A stretch of DNA of 57,484 nucleotides from CAKUFA01 sp963646285 (GTDB taxonomy: Bacteria; Bacillota; Clostridia; Christensenellales; Aristaeellaceae). Of this stretch, positions 35,766 through 43,255 are shown in pieces (within the stretch, counting starts at the first letter, position 1; the number at the start of each line of letters is the position of its first letter). Position numbers and translations under genes: made by a program. The notes beneath the pieces were generated by a model that saw nothing but the letters and a program-made list of their open reading frames with translations, ran no database searches and was not told the DNA's origin. The stretch lies in NCBI GenBank assembly GCA_963646285.1, contig CAVIWF010000012.1:1-57484 (forward strand). Reading direction: 5' to 3'.

Positions 35766-37025
35766 TTATTCCTTGCTTTCCTTCTGCCTGCGCTTGCGCT
35801 TTTCTGCTGCGCCCCGGTGCTCTTCTCCCTGATAGGTTTTGCTGCTCAGGGGGCCGATCCGATAGCTGAGCATATAGTTGGAGTTGGGATACTGCTGATA
35901 GAACTGGCGCTTCAGCCGCTCCATAACGATTTTGCCGCTTTCATAGTTGACCATGGGCAGCAGCAGGGCGTACTGGGTGGCACTGAACCGGGTGATGGTA
36001 TCCCCCTTGCGCAGGTTGTGGCGCATCACGTCCAGCAGCCCCTGCATCACATCATTCTGCTTAATGGGGGACAGGGGCTTGGTATCCATGTTGGAAACCA
36101 TCACCAAAGCAATAAACATGCTGGAACCAAGCCGCTCCAGGTTCCGCATCTGCAAATTGTAAATTTCCTTGAACACGGCGTACTCGCACACAAAGGCGCC
36201 GGAAACCTCGCCGTACTCCTGCAATTCATCCCGAATGGCATCAATGTTCATGTCCAGGGTTTTGCCGGCCTGAATGATCTGCTTGTAAAACTCCTGAATG
36301 CCTTCCGGGGGCTGCACGCCCAGATACCGGAAGTGGAGATTGGTTACATGCTTGTACTGCATGAGGGCTTCATTGTTCCGGCAGGTTTTCACCAGGGCGT
36401 TCATCAGCTGCAAGTGGAGCTGTTCGTCAAAGGCGTCCACGTCCAGTGCTGCCCGGCAGACGCTGATGATTTCCTCGTAGTCCTCTTTTTCCTTCAACAG
36501 GTTCAGGTAGTTGTACACGACCTGCAGGTAATCATCGTGAAGGGCGACGGAGCGGCCCATGATCCATTCTTCCTGATCGTTGCCGTGGAGGAGATTTCCT
36601 TCGTAAAGCTGCATCATCTGCTGAAAGTCCTTGGCTGTTTCTTCGTCCAGCGTGTGGCAGTCCTTCAGCTTCTCCACAATAGCCTCGAATTCATACATGT
36701 CCACCGTAACATTGGGCTGGGGACGCCACCGGTAGCAGCCCCGTTCCGTGGCAATGCACCGGCTGAATTCCGGGCTGATGGAGGACAGAATGACCCGCAG
36801 CCGGCTGACCAGGGTCTTCAGGGCACTTTCAGGATTCACGGAGGCATCGTCTGCCCACATGGTTTCAATCAGGCGGTACACGGGGACGCTCTCGCCGTGC
36901 TGCAACACAAGGTACTGGAGCAGCGCCATGCCCTTGCGGCTCTTGCCTACAATGTGATCCACATTGTTGCCGTTACAGGTAACATGGAAACCTCCCAGCA
37001 TGGTGATGCGTACTTGTTCGCCCAT
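35766..37025 (-). CDS. BTAD-type transcriptional regulator with degenerate GGDEF-like C-terminus
   Basis: 419 residues. Residues 1-100 form an OmpR/SARP-type winged helix (ITMLGGFHVTCNGN, KSRKGMALLQYLVL, NPESALKTLVSRLRVIL). About 105-250 match the bacterial transcriptional activation domain with TPR-like helices (LHDDYLQVVYNYLNLL, CRAALDVDAFDEQLH). The end (about 290-395) has the layout of a diguanylate cyclase (MRHNLRKGDTITRFSATQYALLLP), but the GGDEF motif reads FSATQYA, so catalysis is unlikely and it may bind a ligand. ATG 37025 is chosen; the GTG 15 bases earlier lies in the ribosome site GAGGTG. An inverted repeat overlaps its promoter, suggesting autoregulation. Targets unknown. Confidence 0.82.
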   Translation of the reverse strand: MGEQVRITMLGGFHVTCNGNNVDHIVGKSRKGMALLQYLVLQHGESVPVYRLIETMWADDASVNPESALKTLVSRLRVILSSISPEFSRCIATERGCYRWRPQPNVTVDMYEFEAIVEKLKDCHTLDEETAKDFQQMMQLYEGNLLHGNDQEEWIMGRSVALHDDYLQVVYNYLNLLKEKEDYEEIISVCRAALDVDAFDEQLHLQLMNALVKTCRNNEALMQYKHVTNLHFRYLGVQPPEGIQEFYKQIIQAGKTLDMNIDAIRDELQEYGEVSGAFVCEYAVFKEIYNLQMRNLERLGSSMFIALVMVSNMDTKPLSPIKQNDVMQGLLDVMRHNLRKGDTITRFSATQYALLLPMVNYESGKIVMERLKRQFYQQYPNSNYMLSYRIGPLSSKTYQGEEHRGAAEKRKRRQKESKE

Positions 37026-37047
37026 TGGACTGCACCTCACAAAAAAT

Positions 37048-37084
37048 GCTATGATGGTTACTTGATATTCATAACCATTATAGC
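37048..37084 (-). promoter_or_regulatory. 13-base inverted repeat on the regulator promoter
   Basis: GCTATGATGGTTA (37048-37060) and TAACCATTATAGC (37072-37084) are inverted copies with one mismatch, 11 bases apart (centre spacing 24 bases). The right arm contains the -10 box of the promoter at 37077-37105. As transcription on the minus strand would begin within the spacer, it cannot form a full RNA hairpin, and it looks like an operator. Confidence 0.6.
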
Positions 37085-37105
37085 AAAAAGTAAGGGTTCA
37101 TGCAA
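37077..37105 (-). promoter_or_regulatory. Promoter of the BTAD regulator
   Basis: On the minus strand TTGCAT (37105-37100), 17-base spacer, TATAAT (37082-37077). Confidence 0.75.
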
Positions 37106-37154
37106 GCAAATGTGACCGGCTTATGTAACCTTTTGGAGATGAACGACAATTCTG

Positions 37155-37580
37155 TTATGAATGTGAGGCTTTTTCGGCGCAGTAGGCTACGGCTTCCTGC
37201 ACGGCAAAGGCCACCGCTTCGCCCATGGTCATCTTTCGGGTACCGGCAACGGTTACCTGACACTTGCTGACGGGTACAAGAATTTTGTGGGCAGGGCTGG
37301 AGCCGACAGCGCAGGCCATGGTCTGGGTAACTTCGCCCAGCATGGCATCGCACAGCACAATGCCGATGGGTCCCAGAATCAGGTCAGCCTGTGCGGCAGC
37401 CACACGGACGGAGTTTTCACCCGTTGCCCCCTGGTCGGCACCGGCACGCAGCATGGCGGCTGTAGCCATGGCGTTGGTGCCCACGGCAATCAGGTGGTGT
37501 TCCGGCAAAGCCTTCTTCAGCTGCTCTACCAGAAGCTTGCCCATGCCGCCGCCCTGGGCATCCATGACGACAATGTTCAC
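37155..37580 (-). CDS. DUF3842 family protein
   Basis: 141 residues. MNIVVMDAQGGGMGKLLVEQLKK gives a Rossmann-like glycine-rich start, followed by GTNAMATAAMLRAGADQGATGEN and ADLILGPIGIVL, all typical of DUF3842, an uncharacterised clostridial family that may bind a nucleotide. Start is GTG overlapping the ROK kinase stop (GTGA), with GGAGGAA nearby, so the two proteins are translationally coupled. No clear terminator follows; transcripts may run toward the regulator gene. Confidence 0.85.
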   Translation of the reverse strand: MNIVVMDAQGGGMGKLLVEQLKKALPEHHLIAVGTNAMATAAMLRAGADQGATGENSVRVAAAQADLILGPIGIVLCDAMLGEVTQTMACAVGSSPAHKILVPVSKCQVTVAGTRKMTMGEAVAFAVQEAVAYCAEKASHS

Positions 37581-38461
37581 GCTTCCTCCAAGGCTTCCCG
37601 AGCCAGCAGGTAAGCCCCCATGACGCCGCTATGAATATCCAGCCCGGGTTCTACAATGTAGTCTTCCAGTCCCTTGTCCACCGCATCGGCGCACAGGTAG
37701 CCGCCCAGCAGTTCCAACGTTTTCCGGCGGATCATGGGCAAGAGGAACTTCTGCTGCATTACGCCGCCACCCAGGATGATCTTTTCCGGGGAAAAAATCA
37801 CCATGGCGTTGACGCACATCTGCGCCAGATAGGTGCTTTCCAGCTCCCACGCCGGATGATCCGGGGGCAGCTCCTTGGCGGAAATGCCCCACCGCTTTTC
37901 AATGGCAGGGCCGCAAGCCAGGCCCTCCAGGCAGCTCCGATGATAGGGGCAGATGCCTTCCGGCATGGGATCCCCATCCACCGGGCGCATAAGCTGATGC
38001 CCCACTTCCGGGTGCACCAGACCATGTACCGGCTTGCCGCCCATGACAACGCCGCCCCCAATGCCTGTGCCCACCGTAACATACAGGCAGGAGTCCAGCC
38101 CCTTGGCGGCACCCAGCCGAGCCTCGGCCAGGGCGGCGCCGTTCACGTCCGTGTCCAGCTTGACAGGCACCTTCAGTGCGTCACGGAAAGCGTTCATAAT
38201 GGGATAATGCCGCCACGCCAGCTTGGGTGTGGCTGTAATGGAGCCATAGGTGGGGCTTGCAGGGTTCAAGTCCAGGGGGCCGAAGCAGCCAATGCCCAGT
38301 GCATCAATGGGATGGGCCTGAAAAAAGCTGATCATCTCCGGCATGGTGGTTTCAGGGGTACGGGTAGGCAGGGACAGCCTTTCCAGCATGGTGCCGCTTT
38401 CATCCAGATAACTCAGCACCATTTTGGTGCCGCCGGCTTCCAATGCGCCAAAGTGCAGCAT
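37577..38461 (-). CDS. ROK family sugar kinase, fructokinase-like
   Basis: 294 residues. N-terminal GALEAGGTKMV is the ATP phosphate-binding DxGGT-type motif with Glu in the Asp place, as in bacterial fructokinases. GTGIGGGVVMGGKPVHG and the zinc-binding GHQLMRP with CPYHRSCLEGLACGPAI are the ROK/ScrK signatures. It would phosphorylate fructose or a related hexose (mannose) with ATP. Start ATG 38461 has AAAGGAA 8 bases before it, in preference to an in-frame ATG at 38479. It follows the crh-like gene by 33 bases. Confidence 0.9.
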   Translation of the reverse strand: MLHFGALEAGGTKMVLSYLDESGTMLERLSLPTRTPETTMPEMISFFQAHPIDALGIGCFGPLDLNPASPTYGSITATPKLAWRHYPIMNAFRDALKVPVKLDTDVNGAALAEARLGAAKGLDSCLYVTVGTGIGGGVVMGGKPVHGLVHPEVGHQLMRPVDGDPMPEGICPYHRSCLEGLACGPAIEKRWGISAKELPPDHPAWELESTYLAQMCVNAMVIFSPEKIILGGGVMQQKFLLPMIRRKTLELLGGYLCADAVDKGLEDYIVEPGLDIHSGVMGAYLLAREALEEA

Positions 38462-38494
38462 GTCAACATTCCTTTCCATGGTAAAATAAACGAA

Positions 38495-38755
38495 TTATTC
38501 GCCCAGAGACTGAAGCAGCGCCCGTACGGCGGTGTTGGCTTCCACCTCGTCCGGACCCTCTACCACCAGCATGGTCACAGCGTCTGCATCTGCACACAGG
38601 GACAGTAGACCCAGGGTGGACTTGGCATTCACAATCTTGTGGGCATGCTCCAGCATAATACGGGATTCATAACGGCTTGCCAGCTGCACCAGTGCAATGG
38701 CATTGGCACGGGAGGACAAGGTTTTGCCAGTCAGGGTAACACGATCTCGAATCAT
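38495..38755 (-). CDS. crh: Crh-like HPr paralogue lacking His15
   Basis: 86 residues. Aligned with Bacillus HPr, LVQ(22-24) and Ser46 (VNAKSTLGLLSL) fall at the same numbers, but His15 is Ser15, Arg17 is Ala and Pro18 is Asn, so it cannot carry phosphate in the PTS chain. Ser46 with its surrounding sequence is kept, so HPr kinase could phosphorylate it and it could act with CcpA or as a regulator of metabolism, as Crh does. Position after rapZ-whiA is the crh position in Bacillus. AAAGGAGG precedes the ATG, which overlaps the whiA stop. Confidence 0.88.
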   Translation of the reverse strand: MIRDRVTLTGKTLSSRANAIALVQLASRYESRIMLEHAHKIVNAKSTLGLLSLCADADAVTMLVVEGPDEVEANTAVRALLQSLGE

Positions 38756-39732
38756 GATGATTCCTCCTTTGAACGCTTCAGGGGTTCTTCCTGCATAATT
38801 TCATCAGCAATGATTTGCAGCCGGCGCATGCGGTGATTCACGCCGCTTTTGCCTACAGGGGGCTCCAGCATTTGCCCCAGTTCGCTCAGGCTCAGGTCAG
38901 GATGTTCCAGCCGGGCACGGGCAATCTGCTCCAGGGCAGGGGGCAGGCTGGAAAGACCCCGGTGGATGGAAATCAGCTTGATCGCATCCACCTGCTGCTG
39001 GGAGGCCGTCACCATCCGCTCTGTGTTATGCTCGTCGCAGTTGCTGGCACGGTTGGCTTCCCCCCGCATCTGCTTTTGAATGCGCACATTCTCCATTTGC
39101 AGCATGGCGCCGGAAGCGCCCATTAAGGTCAGTGCATCGGCAATCTGCTGCGCACCCTTCAAATAAATCACATGCTGCCCTTTCCGGATATGCTCATGGA
39201 CAGGCAGGCCGGACTTTTCCAGCAGGCGGCTGATGGTCTGGCAAAGGGCGTCATCTGCTGCAATCCACTCGAAATGGTACCCCTTTTCCGGGCTGGACAT
39301 GGTGCCGGAGCCCAGAAAGGCAGCCCGGAGGAAGGCTCTGCGGCAGCACTGCCGGGTCATGGAATGCCGGGGGGCGGTCCGCTTCAGGGAGATGGTGCCG
39401 TTTTCGTCCTGCTCCATCATGTGCAGGGCAAGCAGCAGCTTTTCCGCATCCTGATCTTCCAGGGTCAGCACGCAGGTGCGCTGGCCGCCCAATCGATTAT
39501 GCTGCACAAAGTGCAGGGTAGGGGTTAACCCCAGGCGGCTGCGGATCAGCAGAAAAATGCGCCTTGCCAGGGCTGCACTTTCCACCCGCCAGGTAACCCG
39601 CACACGGCCGCCTCCCCGCAGGGACAGGCTGCCGGAGGTTTGGGTCAGGGCGCTCAGCTCGGAGAGCATGCAGCAGTTCTTCCCCAGGGGAAGCCGTATC
39701 AGCTCTTCTTTCACATTGGATGCAAAGGACAT
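38752..39732 (-). CDS. whiA: WhiA-family DNA-binding protein
   Basis: 326 residues. N-terminal LAGLIDADG-homing-endonuclease-like fold without the catalytic acid residues (GCRRAFLRAAFLGSGTMSSPEKGYHFE) and a C-terminal helix-turn-helix (LSLSELGQMLEPPVGKSGVNHRMRRL). In actinobacteria it is a sporulation regulator; in Firmicutes it affects division and chromosome segregation. ATGA overlap with crh, and 15 bases after rapZ. Confidence 0.95.
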   Translation of the reverse strand: MSFASNVKEELIRLPLGKNCCMLSELSALTQTSGSLSLRGGGRVRVTWRVESAALARRIFLLIRSRLGLTPTLHFVQHNRLGGQRTCVLTLEDQDAEKLLLALHMMEQDENGTISLKRTAPRHSMTRQCCRRAFLRAAFLGSGTMSSPEKGYHFEWIAADDALCQTISRLLEKSGLPVHEHIRKGQHVIYLKGAQQIADALTLMGASGAMLQMENVRIQKQMRGEANRASNCDEHNTERMVTASQQQVDAIKLISIHRGLSSLPPALEQIARARLEHPDLSLSELGQMLEPPVGKSGVNHRMRRLQIIADEIMQEEPLKRSKEESS

Positions 39733-39747
39733 GGCTTCTCTCCGTCC

Positions 39748-40650
39748 TCAATCGGCGGCTTCTGCCGCACTCTTCCACAGCGCCTGTTCAATATCCAGAT
39801 CCCTGTGGTTGACTTCCACCTGATAGTGCTTGGCCTTCAAATCCCGGCCGATAGCCTCGGCAATGGCAACGGAGCGATGGGCACCGCCGGTGCAGCCGAT
39901 GGCAATCACCAGCCGGTGCTTTCCCTCTTCCTGATAATGGGGGAGCAGGAAGTCCAGCATGTCCGTTACCTTGGTCATAAAGGCTTCCGTAACGGGATGC
40001 TCCATCACGAAGGTGCGCACATCCTCGTCCAGCCCTGTGTGCTGCCCCAGACCCTCAATGTAAAAGGGATTGGGCAGGAAGCGAACGTCGAAGACCAGGT
40101 CGGCCTGCCGGGGAAGCCCCCGCTTAAACCCGAAGGACATGATTTCCAGCCGCAGGGGCGTTTCCTCCCCATCGGAGGAAACAATGGCCTGCAACTTCCG
40201 CTGAAGGGCTTTGGGGCGCAGGTTGGAGGTATCGATAACATAATTGGCGGTTTCCCGCAGGGGCTGGAGCCGCTCCCGCTCCTGGGTAATGGCCTCCATC
40301 AGGGTAACGTTTTCCCCCGCCAGGGGATGATCCCGGCGGGTCTCCTTGTAGCGGCTGACCAGCACATCGTCCCCGGCTTCAATAAACAGGGTTTCGATCT
40401 GGTAGCCTAATTGCCGGGTTTCCTGAATCAACTTGCTGACAGCCTTGGCATCGAAGAATTCGCCGCTGCGTACGTCCACAGCCAAGGCCACCAGCTTGCA
40501 GTGCATGGCGGAGGTTTGGCATACCTCCATAAATTTCAGCATCATCATGGGGGGCAGGTTATCCACACAGAAGGCACCCATATCCTCCAAATACCGTGTT
40601 GCCATGGTTTTACCGGCACCGCTCAAACCTGTTACAAGCAAAAACCTCAA
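39748..40650 (-). CDS. rapZ: RapZ/YvcJ nucleotide-binding protein
   Basis: 300 residues. P-loop GLSGAGKT at the N-terminus and C-terminal GCTGGAHRSV; the usual Lys in GCTGGKHRSV is Ala here. In E. coli RapZ steers RNase E to GlmZ and so controls GlmS; in Firmicutes (YvcJ) the role is less clear, with GTP hydrolysis and competence effects. Start is set at TTG 40650, 8 bases after GAGGGGG and matching the conserved LRFLLVTGLSGAGKT; a longer reading from 40716 would overlap murB. 13 bases after murB. Confidence 0.92.
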   Translation of the reverse strand: MRFLLVTGLSGAGKTMATRYLEDMGAFCVDNLPPMMMLKFMEVCQTSAMHCKLVALAVDVRSGEFFDAKAVSKLIQETRQLGYQIETLFIEAGDDVLVSRYKETRRDHPLAGENVTLMEAITQERERLQPLRETANYVIDTSNLRPKALQRKLQAIVSSDGEETPLRLEIMSFGFKRGLPRQADLVFDVRFLPNPFYIEGLGQHTGLDEDVRTFVMEHPVTEAFMTKVTDMLDFLLPHYQEEGKHRLVIAIGCTGGAHRSVAIAEAIGRDLKAKHYQVEVNHRDLDIEQALWKSAAEAAD

Positions 40651-40663
40651 GGGTTTCGCCCCC

Positions 40664-41596
40664 TCACTCAGCTTCTTTTTCTTCTCCCAGAATGCACACC
40701 TCAGGGTGCAGGGCAACGCCGGTTTTTTCCAGCACGGTTTGTGTTACCAGCGCCATCAGGCTCAGGAAATCCTCCGGGGTTCCCCCACGGTTCACCAGAA
40801 AGCCGGCGTGCTTTTCGCTCACAGCGGCGCCGCCGATGGATACACCCTTCAGTCCGCACTGGTCGATCAAGGCGGCGGCAAAGCCGTTTTCCGGCCGGCG
40901 GAAGGTGCTGCCTGCACTGGGTACATCCAGGGGCTGCTTTTCCCGGCGGCGGGCGTTCAGCTCTGCCGTTTCTTCCTTCAGTTTGTTCTTGTCGCCGTGG
41001 GATAAATGCAGGGTCACGTTGGTGATGACCTTATCCTCCTGCTGAAGCCGGGAGGAACGATAGCCGTACTGCATTTCTTCCCCCGTATAGCGGAAAGGTT
41101 GGCCTGTCAGGCGGTCAAAGCCCTCCACAAGGGTGACCACCTGACTCATTTCACCGCCATAGGCACCGGCGTTCATCAGTGCGCCGCCGCCGATGGTGCC
41201 GGGAATGCCGCCTGCAAAGGTCAATCCAGCCAGCCCTGCCAGCACCGCCACGGCGTTAACGGCAGGCATCATGGTACCGGCCTGAACGTGGAGCAGCTCT
41301 CCATCTACATGGATGTCGCTCATGCGGCTGGCAATGCGAAGCACCACGCCGGGAATGCCGCCGGATCTGACCAGCAGGTTGCTGCCGTGACCGATAACCG
41401 TAACCGGCACGTGATACGCTTCCGCCAGCTGCAAGGTGCGCTGTACCCCCGCATCATGATGGGGCTCAATCAGCAAATCCGCCGGACCCCCTAAGCGCAG
41501 GGTTGTATATTCCGACATGGGTGCATGCCGCTTGATGAACAGCTCCGGCATTTCCTGCCGAAGGTGTGCCTCCAAGGCGACCCATTCCTTTGTCAT
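40664..41596 (-). CDS. murB: UDP-N-acetylenolpyruvoylglucosamine reductase
   Basis: Makes UDP-MurNAc for peptidoglycan using NADPH and FAD. 310 residues. FAD site GHGSNLLV and GGIPGTIGGGALMNAGAYGGE; catalytic Ser in SAGSTFRRP and Glu in HPEVCILG; this is the type I/II arrangement usual in Firmicutes. ATG 41596 has AGAGGAAGTGG before it; the in-frame GTG at 41614 lies in that site. First gene of murB-rapZ-whiA-crh-ROK-DUF3842, with a promoter at 41620-41648. Confidence 0.95.
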   Translation of the reverse strand: MTKEWVALEAHLRQEMPELFIKRHAPMSEYTTLRLGGPADLLIEPHHDAGVQRTLQLAEAYHVPVTVIGHGSNLLVRSGGIPGVVLRIASRMSDIHVDGELLHVQAGTMMPAVNAVAVLAGLAGLTFAGGIPGTIGGGALMNAGAYGGEMSQVVTLVEGFDRLTGQPFRYTGEEMQYGYRSSRLQQEDKVITNVTLHLSHGDKNKLKEETAELNARRREKQPLDVPSAGSTFRRPENGFAAALIDQCGLKGVSIGGAAVSEKHAGFLVNRGGTPEDFLSLMALVTQTVLEKTGVALHPEVCILGEEKEAE

Positions 41597-41619
41597 GCAT
41601 CCACTTCCTCTCACGGTCT

Positions 41620-41648
41620 ATTTTACAGCATTTCATGGGCAATCGCAA
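41620..41648 (-). promoter_or_regulatory. murB operon promoter
   Basis: On the minus strand TTGCGA (41648-41643), 17-base spacer, TAAAAT (41625-41620), downstream of the terminator of the VTC gene. Confidence 0.65.
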
Positions 41649-41652
41649 GATG

Positions 41653-41690
41653 TAACGAAAAAGATCACCTGTACGCATTGACAGGTGATC
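41653..41690 (-). terminator. Terminator after the VTC-domain gene
   Basis: Perfect 10-base stem GATCACCTGT/ACAGGTGATC (41690-41681 with 41672-41663) with 8-base loop; on the minus strand it is followed by TTTTTCGTT. Confidence 0.88.
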
Positions 41691-41696
41691 CATATC

Positions 41697-42404
41697 TTAG
41701 GCTTCCAGGTCTTCAAACCGTCTGCACCAGGTGTACTTGCTGATGGCGCTTTGTACAGCGCCGGAGCAATAGGTGCACAGAATGTCCCGGATGTAGGGAG
41801 GCAGTACCCGGTTGTACTTCACTTCCAGGATCATTTCCCCGTTATCAAAGGGAGGAACGGTAGGCACAAAGGGATTGAACAGATCCGTGGAGCGAAGGCC
41901 GGAGCGAAGCTGCTTATCAAAGGTGATCCGCACTTCCTCTGCCGGGTGCAGGTAGGCTTCCCGCACATAATCCACAATGACCACCGGGCGGAGCAGATTC
42001 ACCGTCATTTCCCGGTACACATCATTCAGCAGACCGGAACGGGTGGTTTCCAGTCCCGTGGGGTCGCCGGCAATCAGCTGCTCGCACAGATCCCGAGGGA
42101 TTGAAATGGAACGCTTGGAAATCAGGCTGCCCACCTTGGTTTTGCATTCCATTTTAATGATGCGGTCGCTCATGTTATAGATGCGGATGCGGTACTTGTC
42201 ACGGTTCTGCACGCCGTCGATTTTGTCATACAGGGCGTTGTTGTACACCGTGTCAAAGTACAGGGAACGGATGTGGTACTCATTGTATTCATCCCCGTTG
42301 GGATCCCGCTGAAGCACCTGATCCAGCACCCCGGAAAGGACGATGTACTGCATTTCGTTAATGAAGAACTTCAGCTCATGCCGAAGGGGCAAAGTGGTGC
42401 CCAA
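41697..42404 (-). CDS. VTC-domain polyphosphate polymerase-like protein
   Basis: About 235 residues. PF09359 type: PLRHELKFFI, HIRSLYFDT, KYRIRIYN, KMECKTKVG, and FDNGEMILEVKY provide the basic and acidic residues lining the tunnel of CYTH/TTM-like enzymes. In yeast Vtc4 this fold makes polyphosphate from ATP. Start is probably TTG 42404, 8 bases after AGGAGG (42418-42413); GTG 42413 overlaps that site. It follows the DUF4956 gene by 38 bases and lies in a CotH context, as in many clostridial genomes. Activity is inferred. Confidence 0.88.
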   Translation of the reverse strand: MGTTLPLRHELKFFINEMQYIVLSGVLDQVLQRDPNGDEYNEYHIRSLYFDTVYNNALYDKIDGVQNRDKYRIRIYNMSDRIIKMECKTKVGSLISKRSISIPRDLCEQLIAGDPTGLETTRSGLLNDVYREMTVNLLRPVVIVDYVREAYLHPAEEVRITFDKQLRSGLRSTDLFNPFVPTVPPFDNGEMILEVKYNRVLPPYIRDILCTYCSGAVQSAISKYTWCRRFEDLEA

Positions 42405-42442
42405 CCGCAACACCTCCTAGGTGTTCTTTCATGATTTACGGC

Positions 42443-43156
42443 TTAGACGCCTGCTTCCGTCTGGCAGGCAACCAGGGTTGCATCGTGCACACCATCAATG
42501 TTCAGCATGGTGGCCACCAGATCCTGCTTATCGGACAGGCGGACTTCCACGGTCATTTCCGCACCGGCACGGGTCACGGTCTTGGAGCGGAGACGCTGCT
42601 GCTTCACCGTGCGGCGGAGCTGCTGGAGGATGGTGCTTTCCACATCGTCGTCATAGTGGAGCACCAGCAGGTAGGCATCCGGGTTGCGGAAGCGGACGAA
42701 GGTCATGCCGAACATGACCACGGAAATGCCCAACACCACCACAATGGAGATGACGTACAGTTCTGCACCCAGCAGAATGCCCATGGTCAGTGCCCAGAAC
42801 ATGTAAGCCGTATCCATGGGATCCTTCACGGCGGTACGGAAGCGGACAATGGACAGTGCGCCCACCATGCCCATGGACAGGGACAGGTCGCTCTTGATGC
42901 ACATCACCACCGGGGTGGTAATGAGGGTCAGCATCATCAGCGTCATGGCGAAGGAGGGACTGTAGAGCACGCCCCGGTAGCACTTGCGGTAAACAAAGGC
43001 GATAATGAGACCTACCAGGCAGCCCAGCAGCAAGGCGGTAATCACCTTCATAGGCGTCAGGGAAGCAAACTGTTCTGCAAAGTACGTGGAAAGGCTGGCG
43101 TTGTTCTTGACCAGATCCTGTACACCGATGGAATCCAAGGCAAGGGTCGTCTGCAT
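42443..43156 (-). CDS. DUF4956 membrane protein
   Basis: 237 residues with about four membrane helices in the first 150 (KVITALLLGCLVGLIIAFVY, FAMTLMMLTLITTPVVMCI, GALSIVRFRTAVKDP, FWALTMGILLG, VISIVVVLGISVVMF) and a soluble C-terminal domain that resembles an ACT/ferredoxin-like fold (VTRAGAEMTVEVRLSDKQ, LNIDGVHDA). MVGALSIVRFRTAVKDPMD is the DUF4956 hallmark. Almost always found beside VTC-domain genes. GGAGGAGG precedes ATG 43156, and a separate promoter lies at 43201-43229. Function not known; it may anchor the polymerase or pass polyphosphate through the membrane. Confidence 0.9.
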   Translation of the reverse strand: MQTTLALDSIGVQDLVKNNASLSTYFAEQFASLTPMKVITALLLGCLVGLIIAFVYRKCYRGVLYSPSFAMTLMMLTLITTPVVMCIKSDLSLSMGMVGALSIVRFRTAVKDPMDTAYMFWALTMGILLGAELYVISIVVVLGISVVMFGMTFVRFRNPDAYLLVLHYDDDVESTILQQLRRTVKQQRLRSKTVTRAGAEMTVEVRLSDKQDLVATMLNIDGVHDATLVACQTEAGV

Positions 43157-43200
43157 GTGTAATCCTCCTCCAATACAGCCATGTGCATTGCGCACCTGGC

Positions 43201-43229
43201 ATTATACAGCATTCCTGGTATCCATGCAA
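43201..43229 (-). promoter_or_regulatory. Promoter of the DUF4956-VTC unit
   Basis: On the minus strand TTGCAT (43229-43224), 17-base spacer, TATAAT (43206-43201), within the 99-base gap after cotH. Confidence 0.75.
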
Positions 43230-43255
43230 TTGATTTGGGATTTTTCCGGTTGTGG

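Noticed and set aside
39748..40716. RapZ starting at 40716
   Set aside because: It would overlap murB by 53 bases and add a non-conserved head; TTG 40650 has a good ribosome site.
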